64,000 nt of DNA from Anaerolineae bacterium (lineage in GTDB: Bacteria > Chloroflexota > Anaerolineae > 4572-78 > J111): assembly GCA_022071955.1 (NCBI GenBank), contig JAJVIM010000001.1:186001-250000 (forward strand). Direction: 5' to 3'. The notes under the pieces are model-generated. The model saw only the letters and a program-made list of their open reading frames with translations, was not told where the DNA came from and ran no database searches. Shown piece by piece: positions 49,390 to 58,548 of this stretch. The position numbers and the translations under genes were made by a program. Position 1 is the first letter of the stretch. Each line of letters starts with the position of its first letter.

Positions 49390-52107
49390 TTAAGGGGTGG
49401 AAATCATCACCCGGTCAACGGCGGCGGCCAGCGGGCGGGTATCCGGGTTGGCCCCCAGCCGCAGATAGGCTGCGCCTTCGCCGCTGGCTTGCAGCGCGGT
49501 GCCCGGTACGGCCCCTTTTAAGCCGATGGCGGAAAATGGCGGCGTAAGTTGCTCTGCGTTCAAGCCGATGGCCGCCAGCGCCGCGCCGGTTTGCGCGGAG
49601 AAATGGGCCGCGGCGTCTGCGCCCTGCGTGGCCACAATCACAATCCGGCCGGCCGGAATCGCGTCGATGAACTGTCGCAGCGATTCGGCCTCAAAACCGT
49701 TGGCGGCGGTGTCGAAGCCGCGCATCTGTTCCACCGCACCGCTGTCGGGATTAACCACCGTTACATTGACTCCGCGCCGGTGCGCCGAGGCATCCACCGC
49801 GTTTGGGCTAAAACCAACGGTGATAAAGGCGAAATCGTTGCCACTGTTGACTTCGATATCCACCGGCGTTTCGGCTCCGGTAACGCCGATGGCGCGGGCG
49901 GCGGGCAACACCTGCCGGGGCTGGGCCGTGTGGGCAAATTCCAGCGTCAGCCGGTTCAGGCCGTCCGCCAGCAAATCCGCCGGCAAAGTCAGGTCGATGG
50001 GTTGCCAGCCTTCGTGTAGTGAGGTGCTATCAGCCAACCGCCGGCCGTTCAATTGAAAACCGACACTTTGGCCGGGCGAGCCGGGGTAGCTGAACGGCGC
50101 AATTTGCAGCGAAAGCTGCCGCTCGCCGCCGCCGCGAACCGGGAAAAATATTTCGGCCTGGGGCGCGGTGGCCCAGTTGGCCGTTGCGGCAAAGATTTCC
50201 TCGTTGCCGGCCCAGCCGTCCCCGCGATAGGGGTCGCTGCGCCACTGGCCAAAATCGAGCGTCAGCGGGTTGGGGATGGCCGCCGGCTGCACGGCAAACA
50301 CGTCCACCCCCGGCGAGCGGTAAACCGGCTCCGGCTGGTGCGGAATCAGATCGAGGGTCAATTGCCGGGTGGCGGCGTAGGTGTCTTCGTAAGGTTTGCG
50401 GTGCGGGATCGGCTCGTGGATGGCCAGGTATTTGATGTTGTACAGCGTCATCAATTCCGCCGCCTGCTGCCGCGCCCGGTCGAGCGTGTCATCATCAACG
50501 GGCTGGTACAATTCAACGGCGGTAATCGCTTTGAAAAGCGGGATGTTGGCGTAGTAGTCAAACTTAAATTGAGGGTTGCGCGAGGTGTTGCCGCCGAGCA
50601 TCGGGCGCTGGTGGCCAGCCTGATAATATTGCAGTTGGGTTTGTTCTGCGCCGAGCGTGCCGTAGCTGTTGCGCCAGCCCAGCGGCAGTTGCATCAGCGT
50701 AAAATTGCCGGGTTCAGCGCCAATTTGCGCGTACGCCGCCGGGACGCGGGCGTCGGTTAGCGGCAGGGGCACGCTGAACTGGTCAAATAGCAGCAGCGCC
50801 AGCAGCGCCGCGGCCGCAGCGACCGCCGGTCCGGTTCGCCGAGTGGCCAGCCGGCTCAGCAGCCAGACCGCGCCAAAGCCAACCAGCACCGCCAGCGCCA
50901 GCGTCAACGGGATGCCAAAACGGTTGGGCACGCGGTTGGCGCTGAGAATGGGGATGTAGTGCAGCAGCATAAACGGCAGCGGGAACGTCACCTCCAACCC
51001 ATCGAGGTTGAAGCGGTTTTGGCCGTAAATGGTGAGCAGCGGCCCCAGGCTGAGCACGGTAAAAGTGATGACGCCGGCCAGCCACACGCCCGCCGCCCGC
51101 CGAAAAGCCGCGGCCCCCACCAGCGCCAGCGCCAAAATACCGTAGCCCAAAAACAGGGTGTTGGCGTCGGCAAAGCGGCTGGCGCCTTCGATGACGGCGC
51201 GGAGTTCGGCTACCCATTCCACGGGATACAGCGGGTGCAATGGGGTCAGCGTGAACAGGCCGGCCAGATCGGCGCTGAGTTTCAACCCTTCGCCCCAGCC
51301 CGGTTCGGCGTAGGCCGGGTTCAAAAAATCGGGCAGCACGGCCAGCACAAATGGTGCGGTTAACCCAAAGGCAATTATCCCCGTCGCCGCGCTCCGCACC
51401 GCCAGGGGCAAAAACTGCCGCTGCCGCCGCCATTCGGCGACAAACAGCAGCGCGGTTAAAGCCAGCAGAAACACACTGAAGGTCAGCTCGGCATACAGGC
51501 AAAAGGCGGCAAACAGGCCGGTCAGCGTTATAACTTTGCGGCCGCCCTGTCGCAGCGTTTTGAGCAGAAACAGCACGTAAAAGGGGAACCACTGAATAGT
51601 GACAAAATTATAATGGCCCAGCGCGGCGTACATCATCCGGCTGGCCGAAAAGGCGTACACCGCTCCGGCCACAAACGCGGCCAATTCGGCGATCCGGGGC
51701 TGGCCGGGATTGCGGATATCGGGTTGGGACAGCAGGTATCGCAGCAGCAGAAATGTACCGTAGGCGCTGCTGACAAACGAAAAGATCAGCATCAAATTGC
51801 TGGCAATCGGCAGCGAAAAGGCCAGTTGCAGCGGCAGGCCCGCGGCGGCGTTGAACAGGTTGAAGGTGTACGTGGTCAGGTGAATGCCCAGCGGGAAAAA
51901 GGTGTAGGTTGAGATCAGCGGGCTTTGCCCCAAATTGAGGAGGCTGAAGCGGAACCACCACATATTCCAGACAAACGTCGATTCGTCAAAGGCCCAGGTC
52001 GCTTCGCCGGGGACGGCCGTGGCCAAATTAGCGGCCAACGGCCAGGTGAGAAACAGCGTGAGCAGCAGGTAAAGGGCAATAACGGTCAGGTGCAGGCGTC
52101 TGTTCAT
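49390..52107 (-). CDS. GT-C-like polytopic membrane protein with C-terminal ILEI domain
   Basis: A 905-aa protein. The N-terminal ~440 residues are a multi-helix membrane part (LTVIALYLLLTLFLTWPLAAN, then about ten more spans) with a short acidic loop FDESTFVWNMWWFR, as in GT-C glycosyltransferase/YfhO-like proteins. The middle (450-700) is a soluble beta-rich part. The end has an ILEI/FAM3-like domain (RGVNVTVVNPDSGAVEQMRGF, RIVIVATQGADAAA, GAALAAIG), a fold associated with carbohydrate-linked membrane enzymes. It would transfer a sugar from a lipid carrier outside the membrane (inference). Confidence 0.85.
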   Translation of the reverse strand: MNRRLHLTVIALYLLLTLFLTWPLAANLATAVPGEATWAFDESTFVWNMWWFRFSLLNLGQSPLISTYTFFPLGIHLTTYTFNLFNAAAGLPLQLAFSLPIASNLMLIFSFVSSAYGTFLLLRYLLSQPDIRNPGQPRIAELAAFVAGAVYAFSASRMMYAALGHYNFVTIQWFPFYVLFLLKTLRQGGRKVITLTGLFAAFCLYAELTFSVFLLALTALLFVAEWRRQRQFLPLAVRSAATGIIAFGLTAPFVLAVLPDFLNPAYAEPGWGEGLKLSADLAGLFTLTPLHPLYPVEWVAELRAVIEGASRFADANTLFLGYGILALALVGAAAFRRAAGVWLAGVITFTVLSLGPLLTIYGQNRFNLDGLEVTFPLPFMLLHYIPILSANRVPNRFGIPLTLALAVLVGFGAVWLLSRLATRRTGPAVAAAAALLALLLFDQFSVPLPLTDARVPAAYAQIGAEPGNFTLMQLPLGWRNSYGTLGAEQTQLQYYQAGHQRPMLGGNTSRNPQFKFDYYANIPLFKAITAVELYQPVDDDTLDRARQQAAELMTLYNIKYLAIHEPIPHRKPYEDTYAATRQLTLDLIPHQPEPVYRSPGVDVFAVQPAAIPNPLTLDFGQWRSDPYRGDGWAGNEEIFAATANWATAPQAEIFFPVRGGGERQLSLQIAPFSYPGSPGQSVGFQLNGRRLADSTSLHEGWQPIDLTLPADLLADGLNRLTLEFAHTAQPRQVLPAARAIGVTGAETPVDIEVNSGNDFAFITVGFSPNAVDASAHRRGVNVTVVNPDSGAVEQMRGFDTAANGFEAESLRQFIDAIPAGRIVIVATQGADAAAHFSAQTGAALAAIGLNAEQLTPPFSAIGLKGAVPGTALQASGEGAAYLRLGANPDTRPLAAAVDRVMISTP

Positions 52108-52195
52108 AACTCGCTATGATACCACGAGCGGGGAGGATGGCAATTTCTGCGAGCACTGTGCTATACTTACCGCTGTCGTTCGTCATTCGCAGGGG

Positions 52196-52255
52196 CGCAA
52201 AGCCGCAATTCGTAAATCGTAAATCCAAAATCCAAAATCGCTATTCATTATTCGC
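52196..52255. repeat. CGTAAAT/CCAAAAT heptamers upstream of the epimerase
   Basis: CGTAAATCGTAAATCCAAAA tandem units; the plus-strand frame is open through them (from 52116) and gives a false N-terminal extension. Confidence 0.75.
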
Positions 52256-52268
52256 AAAAGGAGATTCA

Positions 52269-53234
52269 ATGCACGTACTTATCGCCGGGGGAACCGGCGC
52301 CATTGGCCGCAGATTGCTGGCGCATTTGTTGGCCCGGGGGCACCAGGCATCGGTGTTGAGCCGACAACCCAGCCGGCCGCCGGCGCTGCCGCGCGAGGTT
52401 GGCTTTTGGCAGTGGGACGGCCAAACCACCGCCGGTTGGGGTAACAGGCTGGCGCAGGTAGATGCGGTGGTCAATTTGGCCGGCGCGGGTATTGCTGACG
52501 AGCGCTGGACCGCCGAGCGCAAAAAAGTACTGCTCAGCAGCCGGCTCGATCCGGGTCGGGCGCTGGTTGAGGCCATCGGCGCGGCGGCTAAAAAACCAAA
52601 GGTGCTGGTTCAATCGTCGGCGGTGGGCTATTACGGCCCGCAGGCAGACACGCCGATCACCGAAGAGCGCGGCCCCGGCAGCGATTTTCTGGCCGATATT
52701 TGCGTGCAGTGGGAGGCTTCAACCCAACCCGTCGAAGAGATGGGCGTGCGGCGGGCGGTGATCCGCAGCGGCGTTGTGCTCGAGCCAGACGACGGCGCGC
52801 TGCCTCGCCTGGCCCTGCCGTTCAAATTGATGGCTGGCGGGCCGCTTGGCAACGGCAGGCAGTGGTTCCCGTGGATTCATTATTTTGACGAGGTTGACGC
52901 CATCAAATTTTTGATTGAAACCGAAACCGCGCGCGGGCCGTTCAACCTGACTGCGCCCAACCCGCTGCAAAACAAGGCGTTTGCCCGCGCCATTGGTACG
53001 GTTTTGAGCCGGCCGGCGTTGATACCCGTACCGGCCATCGCGCTTAAGATTCTGTTGGGTGAGTTGTCCGAAACACTGCTGGAAGGCCAGCGGGTGGCGC
53101 CGGCGCGGTTGCAGTCGTTGGGGTATAGCTTCCGCTTTTCCGAGGCCGAAGCGGCGCTGAAAGATTTGCTGCCGCAGATTACGAATGACGTGTTGCGTAT
53201 TTCATTTTCCAAGCTTATGCGGCTGCTCCGGTAA
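52269..53234 (+). CDS. TIGR01777 family epimerase (YfcH/SDR39U1-like)
   Basis: A 321-aa extended SDR. VLIAGGTGAIGRRLLAHLLA is the NADP loop, VVNLAGAGIADERWTAERKK and SSAVGYYGPQAD follow the family, and VAPARLQSLGYSFRFSEAE is the DUF1731 C-terminal domain. AAAGGAG precedes the ATG at 52269. The last ~17 residues after KDLLPQ are read from repeat DNA (ATTACGAATGACGTGTTGCG), so the native end is likely shorter. The physiological role of the family is unclear. Confidence 0.9.
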   Translation: MHVLIAGGTGAIGRRLLAHLLARGHQASVLSRQPSRPPALPREVGFWQWDGQTTAGWGNRLAQVDAVVNLAGAGIADERWTAERKKVLLSSRLDPGRALVEAIGAAAKKPKVLVQSSAVGYYGPQADTPITEERGPGSDFLADICVQWEASTQPVEEMGVRRAVIRSGVVLEPDDGALPRLALPFKLMAGGPLGNGRQWFPWIHYFDEVDAIKFLIETETARGPFNLTAPNPLQNKAFARAIGTVLSRPALIPVPAIALKILLGELSETLLEGQRVAPARLQSLGYSFRFSEAEAALKDLLPQITNDVLRISFSKLMRLLR

Positions 53235-53251
53235 ATAAGGCTGGGGCACTG

Positions 53252-54100
53252 TCAATCGATTGTCCCCGGCAGCTCCCTCGCCAGCCGCCCGCTGAACACC
53301 GCCGCCACCGGCCCGGTGAGCGTTACCCGCCAATCGGCGTCAATTTCCACCAGCGCCGCGCCGCCGGCCATGCGGACCTCTACCGGCGATTCGCAGCGGC
53401 CGGTTTTAACCGCTGCCCCCGCCGCCGCGCTGGCCGATGTTCCCGACGCCAGCGTGTAGCCCGCGCCGCGCTCCCAAATTTCAATTTCGATAGTGTGCCG
53501 GTCGATGACTCGCGCAAACTGGACGTTGGTCCGGTTGGGAAACAGCGCCGCGGTTTCGATAGCCGGGCCGGCCGTGCGGGCCAGCTCGGCCAGGTTGCCG
53601 TCGGCAAAAATGACGCAGTGGGGGTTGCCAATATTGACCGCCGTAATTCGCCACTCGGCCGGGCCAAAGCGCGCCGGCTCGTTGACCATCTCTCGCGCCG
53701 GGCCGCCGGCCGGAACATCGGCGCTGGCAAACGACAGCCGCCCCATCTGCAGGGCGATGACGCCGGCGCTGTCGTCCTTCACTTCAACCCCAACCAACTC
53801 GTTGTTGATCCAGATGTCGTAGCGCGGGCCGGCAACGTAGCCGTGGTCCCACAGATAGCGGGCGAAAATCCGCAGCCCGTTGCCGCTTTTTTCCGATTCG
53901 CTGCCGTCCGGGTTGAAAAAGCGCATGGCCCGCGGGTGGCTGTGGCCGGGCAGCGGGCCGAAACAAATACCGTCCGCACCGACGCCAAAATGGCGGTCGC
54001 ACAACCGCCGGATGGCCGCCGGCGTGAGCGGTCCGGCAAATCTGGCCGGGTCGATGACGAGCATATCGTTGCCCAGCGCCTGGTATTTAAAAATATCCAT
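53252..54100 (-). CDS. dapF: Diaminopimelate epimerase family protein with both catalytic Cys replaced by Ser
   Basis: A 282-aa two-lobed DapF-fold protein. It starts MDIFKYQALGNDMLVID (54100, GGAG 5 nt before); 71 further upstream codons cross a hairpin and are not used. GNPHCVIFADG and the WERGAGYTLASGTSA block are family marks. In DapF two cysteines swap protons on the substrate: here the first site reads EKSGNGLR (Ser72) and the second LASGTSAS (Ser219). PrpF-like, hydroxyproline epimerase/dehydratase and histidine racemase relatives exist, some with Ser or Thr at one site. Whether it makes meso-DAP is doubtful. A second, normal dapF may be elsewhere in the genome. Confidence 0.8.
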   Translation of the reverse strand: MDIFKYQALGNDMLVIDPARFAGPLTPAAIRRLCDRHFGVGADGICFGPLPGHSHPRAMRFFNPDGSESEKSGNGLRIFARYLWDHGYVAGPRYDIWINNELVGVEVKDDSAGVIALQMGRLSFASADVPAGGPAREMVNEPARFGPAEWRITAVNIGNPHCVIFADGNLAELARTAGPAIETAALFPNRTNVQFARVIDRHTIEIEIWERGAGYTLASGTSASAAAGAAVKTGRCESPVEVRMAGGAALVEIDADWRVTLTGPVAAVFSGRLARELPGTID

Positions 54101-54115
54101 CGCTGCTCCAAAGAG

Positions 54116-54200
54116 GGCGAGACCGGGCCGGCGCTTTGCGCCGGCCCGGTCTCGCCTTTTTATCCCCTCCCCCTGCAAGGGGTAGGGGTAGGGGAGGGGG
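54116..54200. repeat. 19-bp perfect hairpin plus polypyrimidine hairpin
   Basis: Arms 54116-54134 (GGCGAGACCGGGCCGGCGC) and 54138-54156 pair exactly around TTT and are followed by TTTTT on the plus strand, then CCCCTCCCCCTGCAAGGGG. The U-run points away from the minus-strand genes on both sides, so a role as terminator for them is not supported. Confidence 0.8.
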
Positions 54201-54204
54201 TTAT

Positions 54205-56667
54205 CTAAATCCCCAGCCGGTTGCGCCGCAGGATTTCGGCGTTGGATTGCACGGTGGCGGGTTGGTGGCCGGGCAGCGGCAAAATCCGCTCGTGGATGGT
54301 GTCGATGATCCACTCTTTTTGCGGGAAGAACGCCTCTTCCATTTCAGCCGCCGGGGTGATCCAGTTGCGCGCGCCAACCACGGCCACCGGGCCATCGAGA
54401 TAATCAAAGGCCAACTGACTGATGTGCGATGCCATTGTGTGCATAAATGAGCCGCGCTCGCAGGCGTCTGAGGCCAGCAGCACTTTGCCCGTTTTCTTGA
54501 CCGATTCGATGATTTTGTCGTAGTTGAGCGGGTTGATGAAGCGGGCGTCGATCACCTCGGTGGACAGGCCGAACTTTTCTTGCAGCACGTCGGCGGCTTC
54601 CAGCGCCCGGTAGAGCGTGGCCCCGATGGTCACAATCGTCAAATCGCTGCCGGTGCGGCGCACAGCCGGCTCGCCGAGCGGCACTTCGTAGTAATCCACC
54701 GGCACGCCGCCCTCCACCAGAATTTCCGGTTCGGGGTAAAGGCGCTGGCTTTCAAAAAAGACCACCGGGTCGGTGCCGCGCAGGGCCAGGTTGAGCATGC
54801 CTTTGGCGTCGTAGGGCGTGGCCGGGAAAAAGACCTTCAGCCCCGGCATGTGCGCCACCAGCGAGGTCCAGTCCTGCGAGTGCTGCGCCCCGTACTTGGC
54901 CCCCACGCTCACGCGCAGCACCAACGGCATTTGCAGCACCCCGGCGCTCATCGATTGCCATTTGGCCATCTGGTTGAACACTTCGTCGCCGGCGCGGCCC
55001 ATAAAATCGCAGTACATCAGCTCGGCTACCACGCGCCCGCCGCACATCGAATAACCCACCGCTGTGCCAACAATCGCGCCTTCGGAGATGGGGCTGTTGA
55101 ACAGCCGGTGATAGGGCAGCGCTTCGGTCAGGCCGCGATACGCGCCAAACGCGCCGCCCCAGTCGCGGTTTTCTTCACCGTAGGCCACCATCGTCGGGTC
55201 TTCGTAAAAACGATGCATCATCGCTTCAAACAGGGCTTCGGCGTAGGTCAGCGTGCGCAGTTTGGGCAGCGGCTTGCCGGCCTCATCCAACCCAAACCGA
55301 TTTTTGGCCAGCGTCACTTTCAACCGGCTCTCTTCTTTGCTTTGCAGCACTTCCGGCTCGCCGTCGGCCATGCGCTCTTTGTACTGGTTGTTGAACATCA
55401 GCCCGCCAATCGAATCGACGCTGGTGCTGAGCCGCGGCGAAATTTCCAGCGACACGGCGGCGGCGCAGACTTTGGTCATTTTTTCGGTGGTGTCGGCCTG
55501 AATCGCCTCCAGATCGGCCGGGGTGGCGTGGCCGTTGTCCACCAAATACTGGCCAAAATTGGTCAGCCCGTCGTGTTGCCGCCACATGTCAACCTCTTCT
55601 TTTTCACGGTAGGCCGAGGCGTCCGACGGGGAGTGGCCGGAGAAGCGGTAAGTGACGGTATCGAGCAGCACCGGCCCGCGCCCGGCTTGCAGGATTTGCC
55701 GTTTGCGCTCGATGGCGTCGGCCACGGCCAGCGGGTTGTAACCGTCCACCCGCTCGGCGTGCATGGCTTCGGGGTTAACGCCCAGCCCGATGCGGGCCAG
55801 CATGCCGTAGCCCATTGTTTCGCCCTGCGGCTGGCCGCCCATGCCGTAGAAGTTGTCCATAAAATTAAAGAGGATGGGCGGCGCGCCGCCGATGTCTTCC
55901 GGCCAGAGGGTGCGGTACTGGTCCATCGCCGCAAACATCATCCCTTCCCATACCGGGCCGCAGCCCATCGAGGCGTCGCCAATGTTAGCAATCACAATGC
56001 CGGGCTTGCGATTGACCCGTTTGAACAGCGCCGCGCCCACCGAAATATCGGCGCTGCCGCCAACAATGGCGTTGTTGGGCATCACCCCAAACGGTGGGAA
56101 AAAGGCGTGCATCGAGCCGCCTAACCCTTTGTTGAAGCCGGCTTCGCGGGCAAAAATTTCGGCCAGCGTGCCGTACAGGGTGTAGAAGATGGCCAGGCCT
56201 TTGACGCTGCCATTGTTGCCGAATTTCTCTACCACGCGCAGGGTCGAACCATCGTTGTAGTTTTCCATTATTTTGAGCAGTTCGGCGTCGCTCATTTTTT
56301 CAATGGCCGACAGGCTTTTGGCCAGAATTTCGCCGTGGCTGCGGTGCGAGCCAAAAATAAAGTCGTCCGGGGTCAGGTGGTAGGCCTGCCCCACCGCCGC
56401 CGATTCCTGCCCAATCGACAGGTGGGCCGGGCCGCGGTGGTTGTACTCAATGCCCTCGTAACTGCCTTCGCGTTTAATGCGGTCGAGCATGGTTTCAAAC
56501 TCGCGGATAAAAACCATATCGCGGTACATGCGCACCAGATTGGTTGTGCCGTATTTGGCCGCTTCGGCTTTGGGGTCAGTTTTATAGGCATTCAACGGAA
56601 TTTCCGGCGCGGTCAACACGCCGCTCTTCCGCGCTGCTACCGGATCAATTGTGATTAATTTGGTCAT
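54205..56667 (-). CDS. Fused 2-oxoacid dehydrogenase E1 alpha-beta
   Basis: An 820-aa fusion. The alpha half (1-~420) has [46 protein letters not shown] and a TPP motif [18 protein letters not shown] (Ala for Gly in GDG) to [11 protein letters not shown]. The beta half (~470-820) has [61 protein letters not shown] and [16 protein letters not shown] blocks. It acylates the lipoyl domain of the E2 upstream (57193-58536). A four-helix-bundle gene stands between E2 and this gene. Fused E1 proteins are known for branched-chain and acetoin-type enzymes. Confidence 0.92.
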   Translation of the reverse strand: MTKLITIDPVAARKSGVLTAPEIPLNAYKTDPKAEAAKYGTTNLVRMYRDMVFIREFETMLDRIKREGSYEGIEYNHRGPAHLSIGQESAAVGQAYHLTPDDFIFGSHRSHGEILAKSLSAIEKMSDAELLKIMENYNDGSTLRVVEKFGNNGSVKGLAIFYTLYGTLAEIFAREAGFNKGLGGSMHAFFPPFGVMPNNAIVGGSADISVGAALFKRVNRKPGIVIANIGDASMGCGPVWEGMMFAAMDQYRTLWPEDIGGAPPILFNFMDNFYGMGGQPQGETMGYGMLARIGLGVNPEAMHAERVDGYNPLAVADAIERKRQILQAGRGPVLLDTVTYRFSGHSPSDASAYREKEEVDMWRQHDGLTNFGQYLVDNGHATPADLEAIQADTTEKMTKVCAAAVSLEISPRLSTSVDSIGGLMFNNQYKERMADGEPEVLQSKEESRLKVTLAKNRFGLDEAGKPLPKLRTLTYAEALFEAMMHRFYEDPTMVAYGEENRDWGGAFGAYRGLTEALPYHRLFNSPISEGAIVGTAVGYSMCGGRVVAELMYCDFMGRAGDEVFNQMAKWQSMSAGVLQMPLVLRVSVGAKYGAQHSQDWTSLVAHMPGLKVFFPATPYDAKGMLNLALRGTDPVVFFESQRLYPEPEILVEGGVPVDYYEVPLGEPAVRRTGSDLTIVTIGATLYRALEAADVLQEKFGLSTEVIDARFINPLNYDKIIESVKKTGKVLLASDACERGSFMHTMASHISQLAFDYLDGPVAVVGARNWITPAAEMEEAFFPQKEWIIDTIHERILPLPGHQPATVQSNAEILRRNRLGI

Positions 56668-56721
56668 TGGTCAATAATCCTCATAGTAAATGTCTCTATT
56701 TTTGAATGTTGATTAATAAAC

Positions 56722-56751
56722 GGTGGCGGGTGGCGAGTAGCGGGTGGCGGG
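56722..56751. repeat. RGTGGCG heptamer array, downstream flank of the four-helix-bundle gene
   Basis: GGTGGCGGGTGGCGAGTAGC GGGTGGCGGG: four 7-mers. The same unit lies in the opposite sense at 57165-57192. Confidence 0.88.
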
Positions 56752-56753
56752 TT

Positions 56754-57161
56754 TTATTTGCGCCGCTGCTGCTCCGCCGTAATCACCAGACCAGCGATGA
56801 TGTCATCAATCAGGTCGAGGCGATGTGCCACAACCGCTTCGTCGAGTATCTGTCGGCCTCTAAAATACCAACCTTTGGTTTCGCGGGCCGACCCAAGAGC
56901 GATTCGTAAAAAACGGGCGTAATCTTTGCCGTACCCTCGCCCGTACCCTTCTTCAATATTAGCGGCGATTGAACCGGCGCTGCGGGTCAATTGCTGGGCA
57001 ATGCTTTTGCCGCGCGGGTCAGCCAGCATCTTGCCACTATCCTGCCACGCCAAATCTGACAAAAATAGCGATTTGCGATACAACTCAAAATTCCACAATG
57101 AGTCAGCTTTTACTTTCGCCGGGACTTGTTCTGCCCAGTCATCAAAATTCTTGTAACTCAT
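56754..57161 (-). CDS. Four-helix bundle protein (S23/IVP family)
   Basis: A 135-aa all-helical protein: LWNFELYRKSLFLSDLAW, SIAQQLTRSAGSIAANIEEG, YGRGYGKDYARFLRIALGSA and RETKGWYFRGRQIL. This is the four-helix-bundle family first seen in 23S rRNA intervening sequences; its function is unknown and there is no rRNA here. The start at 57161 (MSYKNFDDW) begins just after a heptamer array, whose GAG is the only ribosome-site-like sequence. Arrays of RGTGGCG in opposite orientation enclose the gene, which splits the E2 - E1 operon. Mobile-cassette behaviour is inferred. Confidence 0.88.
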   Translation of the reverse strand: MSYKNFDDWAEQVPAKVKADSLWNFELYRKSLFLSDLAWQDSGKMLADPRGKSIAQQLTRSAGSIAANIEEGYGRGYGKDYARFLRIALGSARETKGWYFRGRQILDEAVVAHRLDLIDDIIAGLVITAEQQRRK

Positions 57162-57164
57162 TTG

Positions 57165-57192
57165 ACTCGCCACTCGCCACTCGCCACTCGCT
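57165..57192. repeat. RGTGGCG heptamer array (inverted), upstream flank of the four-helix-bundle gene
   Basis: GACTCGCCACTCGCCACTCG CCACTCGC: on the minus strand three AGTGGCG units and partial ends. It starts at the E2 stop codon (57193-57195). Confidence 0.88.
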
Positions 57193-58536
57193 TCACAGCG
57201 CCAGCAACAACTCGATATTGGCCAGCCCCTGCGACAGCGCCTGCAAAAAGCGGGCCGCCGGCGCGCCATCGACCACCTGATGGTTGATGGTTAGCGACAG
57301 GCCGATGTGCGGGATAAACTGCACCTCGCTGCCAACCTGCACCGGGCGCAAATTGATGCCGCCGACGCCCAAAATGGCCACCTGCGGCGGGTTGAGTACC
57401 GGCGTAAAGGTTTCGATGCCGAGCGCGCCCAAATTGGTAACGGTGAAGGTGCCGCCGCTCAACTCGTCCGGGGCGATTTTGCCCTCCTGGCAGGCCGCGG
57501 CCAGCCGCCGCGCTTCCGCCGAAATCTGCTTGAGCGATAGCCGGTTGGCGGCGCGGATGGTCGGCACCATCAGCCCGCGCGGCGTGTCAACGGCCAGCCC
57601 CAAATGCACATTCGCGTAGCGATGGATTTCCACACCCGTAAACAACGCGTTCAAATCGGGGTACTGCGGCAGCGTGCGCGAGACGGCCAGCAAAATCAAA
57701 TCGTTGATGCTTACTTTTTGCAACCCCAGCGCGTCCGGGCTGGCTTTGAGCTGCTGCCGGTAAGCCTGCAAACTGCGGGCGTCGGCAAAGGCGTTGAGGG
57801 TGAGTTGAGCCGTAGTTTGCAGCGATTGCAGCATCCGCTCGGCAATCACTTTGCGGATGCCTTTGACCGGCACAATTTCCACTTCGCCGGCGGCAGGCGC
57901 AACGGCGACGGGTTGAGCCGCAGCAGGCGCGGCTTCACGCGGAGTCAAATCGCCAGACATCACCCGGCCGCTGACGCCGGAACCGCGCGGCGGCACCTGA
58001 AATTCGCCGGTCTGGGCCATCGAACGGGCCAGCGGAGTCATCGCCGGCTGGGCTTCGACGGCGGCCCGCACGTCCTGTTCAATAATCCGCCCGCCGGGGC
58101 CGCTGCCGGCCAGCGCGCTCACGTCGATGACTTTGTGCTCGGCCAGGTGTCTGGCCCGCGGCGAAATTTTCAGCCGGTCAGCGCCGGGGTGTTGCGGGTT
58201 GCGGGTGGCGGGCGGCGAGTCCGGGGCGGGAGCGGGTTCGGTTGCCGGCGCGGTTGGCGCGGGCGCGCCGCCGGGGCGTAAGTCATCGACATTTTCCCCG
58301 GCCTGGCCCACCGCGGCGATGTTGGTCATCACCGGCACTTCGGTCCCTTCCTCAAAAAAAAGGGCCAGCAACTGGCCGGCAGCCGGGCTTTCCACTTCGA
58401 CCAGGGCTTTGTCGGTTTCAACCTCGCACACAATTTCGCCCTCGGCCACGGCGTCGCCCACCTTTTTCTTCCAGGCGACAATGATACAACTTTCTACGGA
58501 GTTGCCCTGTTTGGGCATTACCACTGCGATTGCCAT
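57193..58536 (-). CDS. 2-oxoacid dehydrogenase E2 with lipoyl domain and two subunit-binding domains
   Basis: A 447-aa E2: lipoyl lysine K43 in VETDKALVE, Pro/Ala linker (~88-122), a subunit-binding domain ([19 protein letters not shown] ~124-160), a weaker second one ([12 protein letters not shown] ~166-199) and the catalytic core with [18 protein letters not shown] (His and Asp-Gly). Linker residues ~105-120 are read from GGTTGCGGGTGGCGGGCGGC heptamers (58177-58224), the same unit that flanks the four-helix-bundle gene. It starts 12 nt after the DeoR regulator's stop and precedes the E1 fusion, its natural partner. Confidence 0.93.
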   Translation of the reverse strand: MAIAVVMPKQGNSVESCIIVAWKKKVGDAVAEGEIVCEVETDKALVEVESPAAGQLLALFFEEGTEVPVMTNIAAVGQAGENVDDLRPGGAPAPTAPATEPAPAPDSPPATRNPQHPGADRLKISPRARHLAEHKVIDVSALAGSGPGGRIIEQDVRAAVEAQPAMTPLARSMAQTGEFQVPPRGSGVSGRVMSGDLTPREAAPAAAQPVAVAPAAGEVEIVPVKGIRKVIAERMLQSLQTTAQLTLNAFADARSLQAYRQQLKASPDALGLQKVSINDLILLAVSRTLPQYPDLNALFTGVEIHRYANVHLGLAVDTPRGLMVPTIRAANRLSLKQISAEARRLAAACQEGKIAPDELSGGTFTVTNLGALGIETFTPVLNPPQVAILGVGGINLRPVQVGSEVQFIPHIGLSLTINHQVVDGAPAARFLQALSQGLANIELLLAL

Positions 58537-58548
58537 AAAATTTTCCTC

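Noticed and set aside
54116..54161. Hairpin plus TTTTT as the terminator of the E1 fusion operon
   Set aside because: The U-run is on the plus strand while both adjoining genes are on the minus strand, so it cannot stop their transcripts in the usual way.
56754..57161. Four-helix-bundle gene as ribosomal protein S23
   Set aside because: The old S23 name comes from genes within 23S rRNA intervening sequences; there is no rRNA here and the family is not a ribosomal protein.
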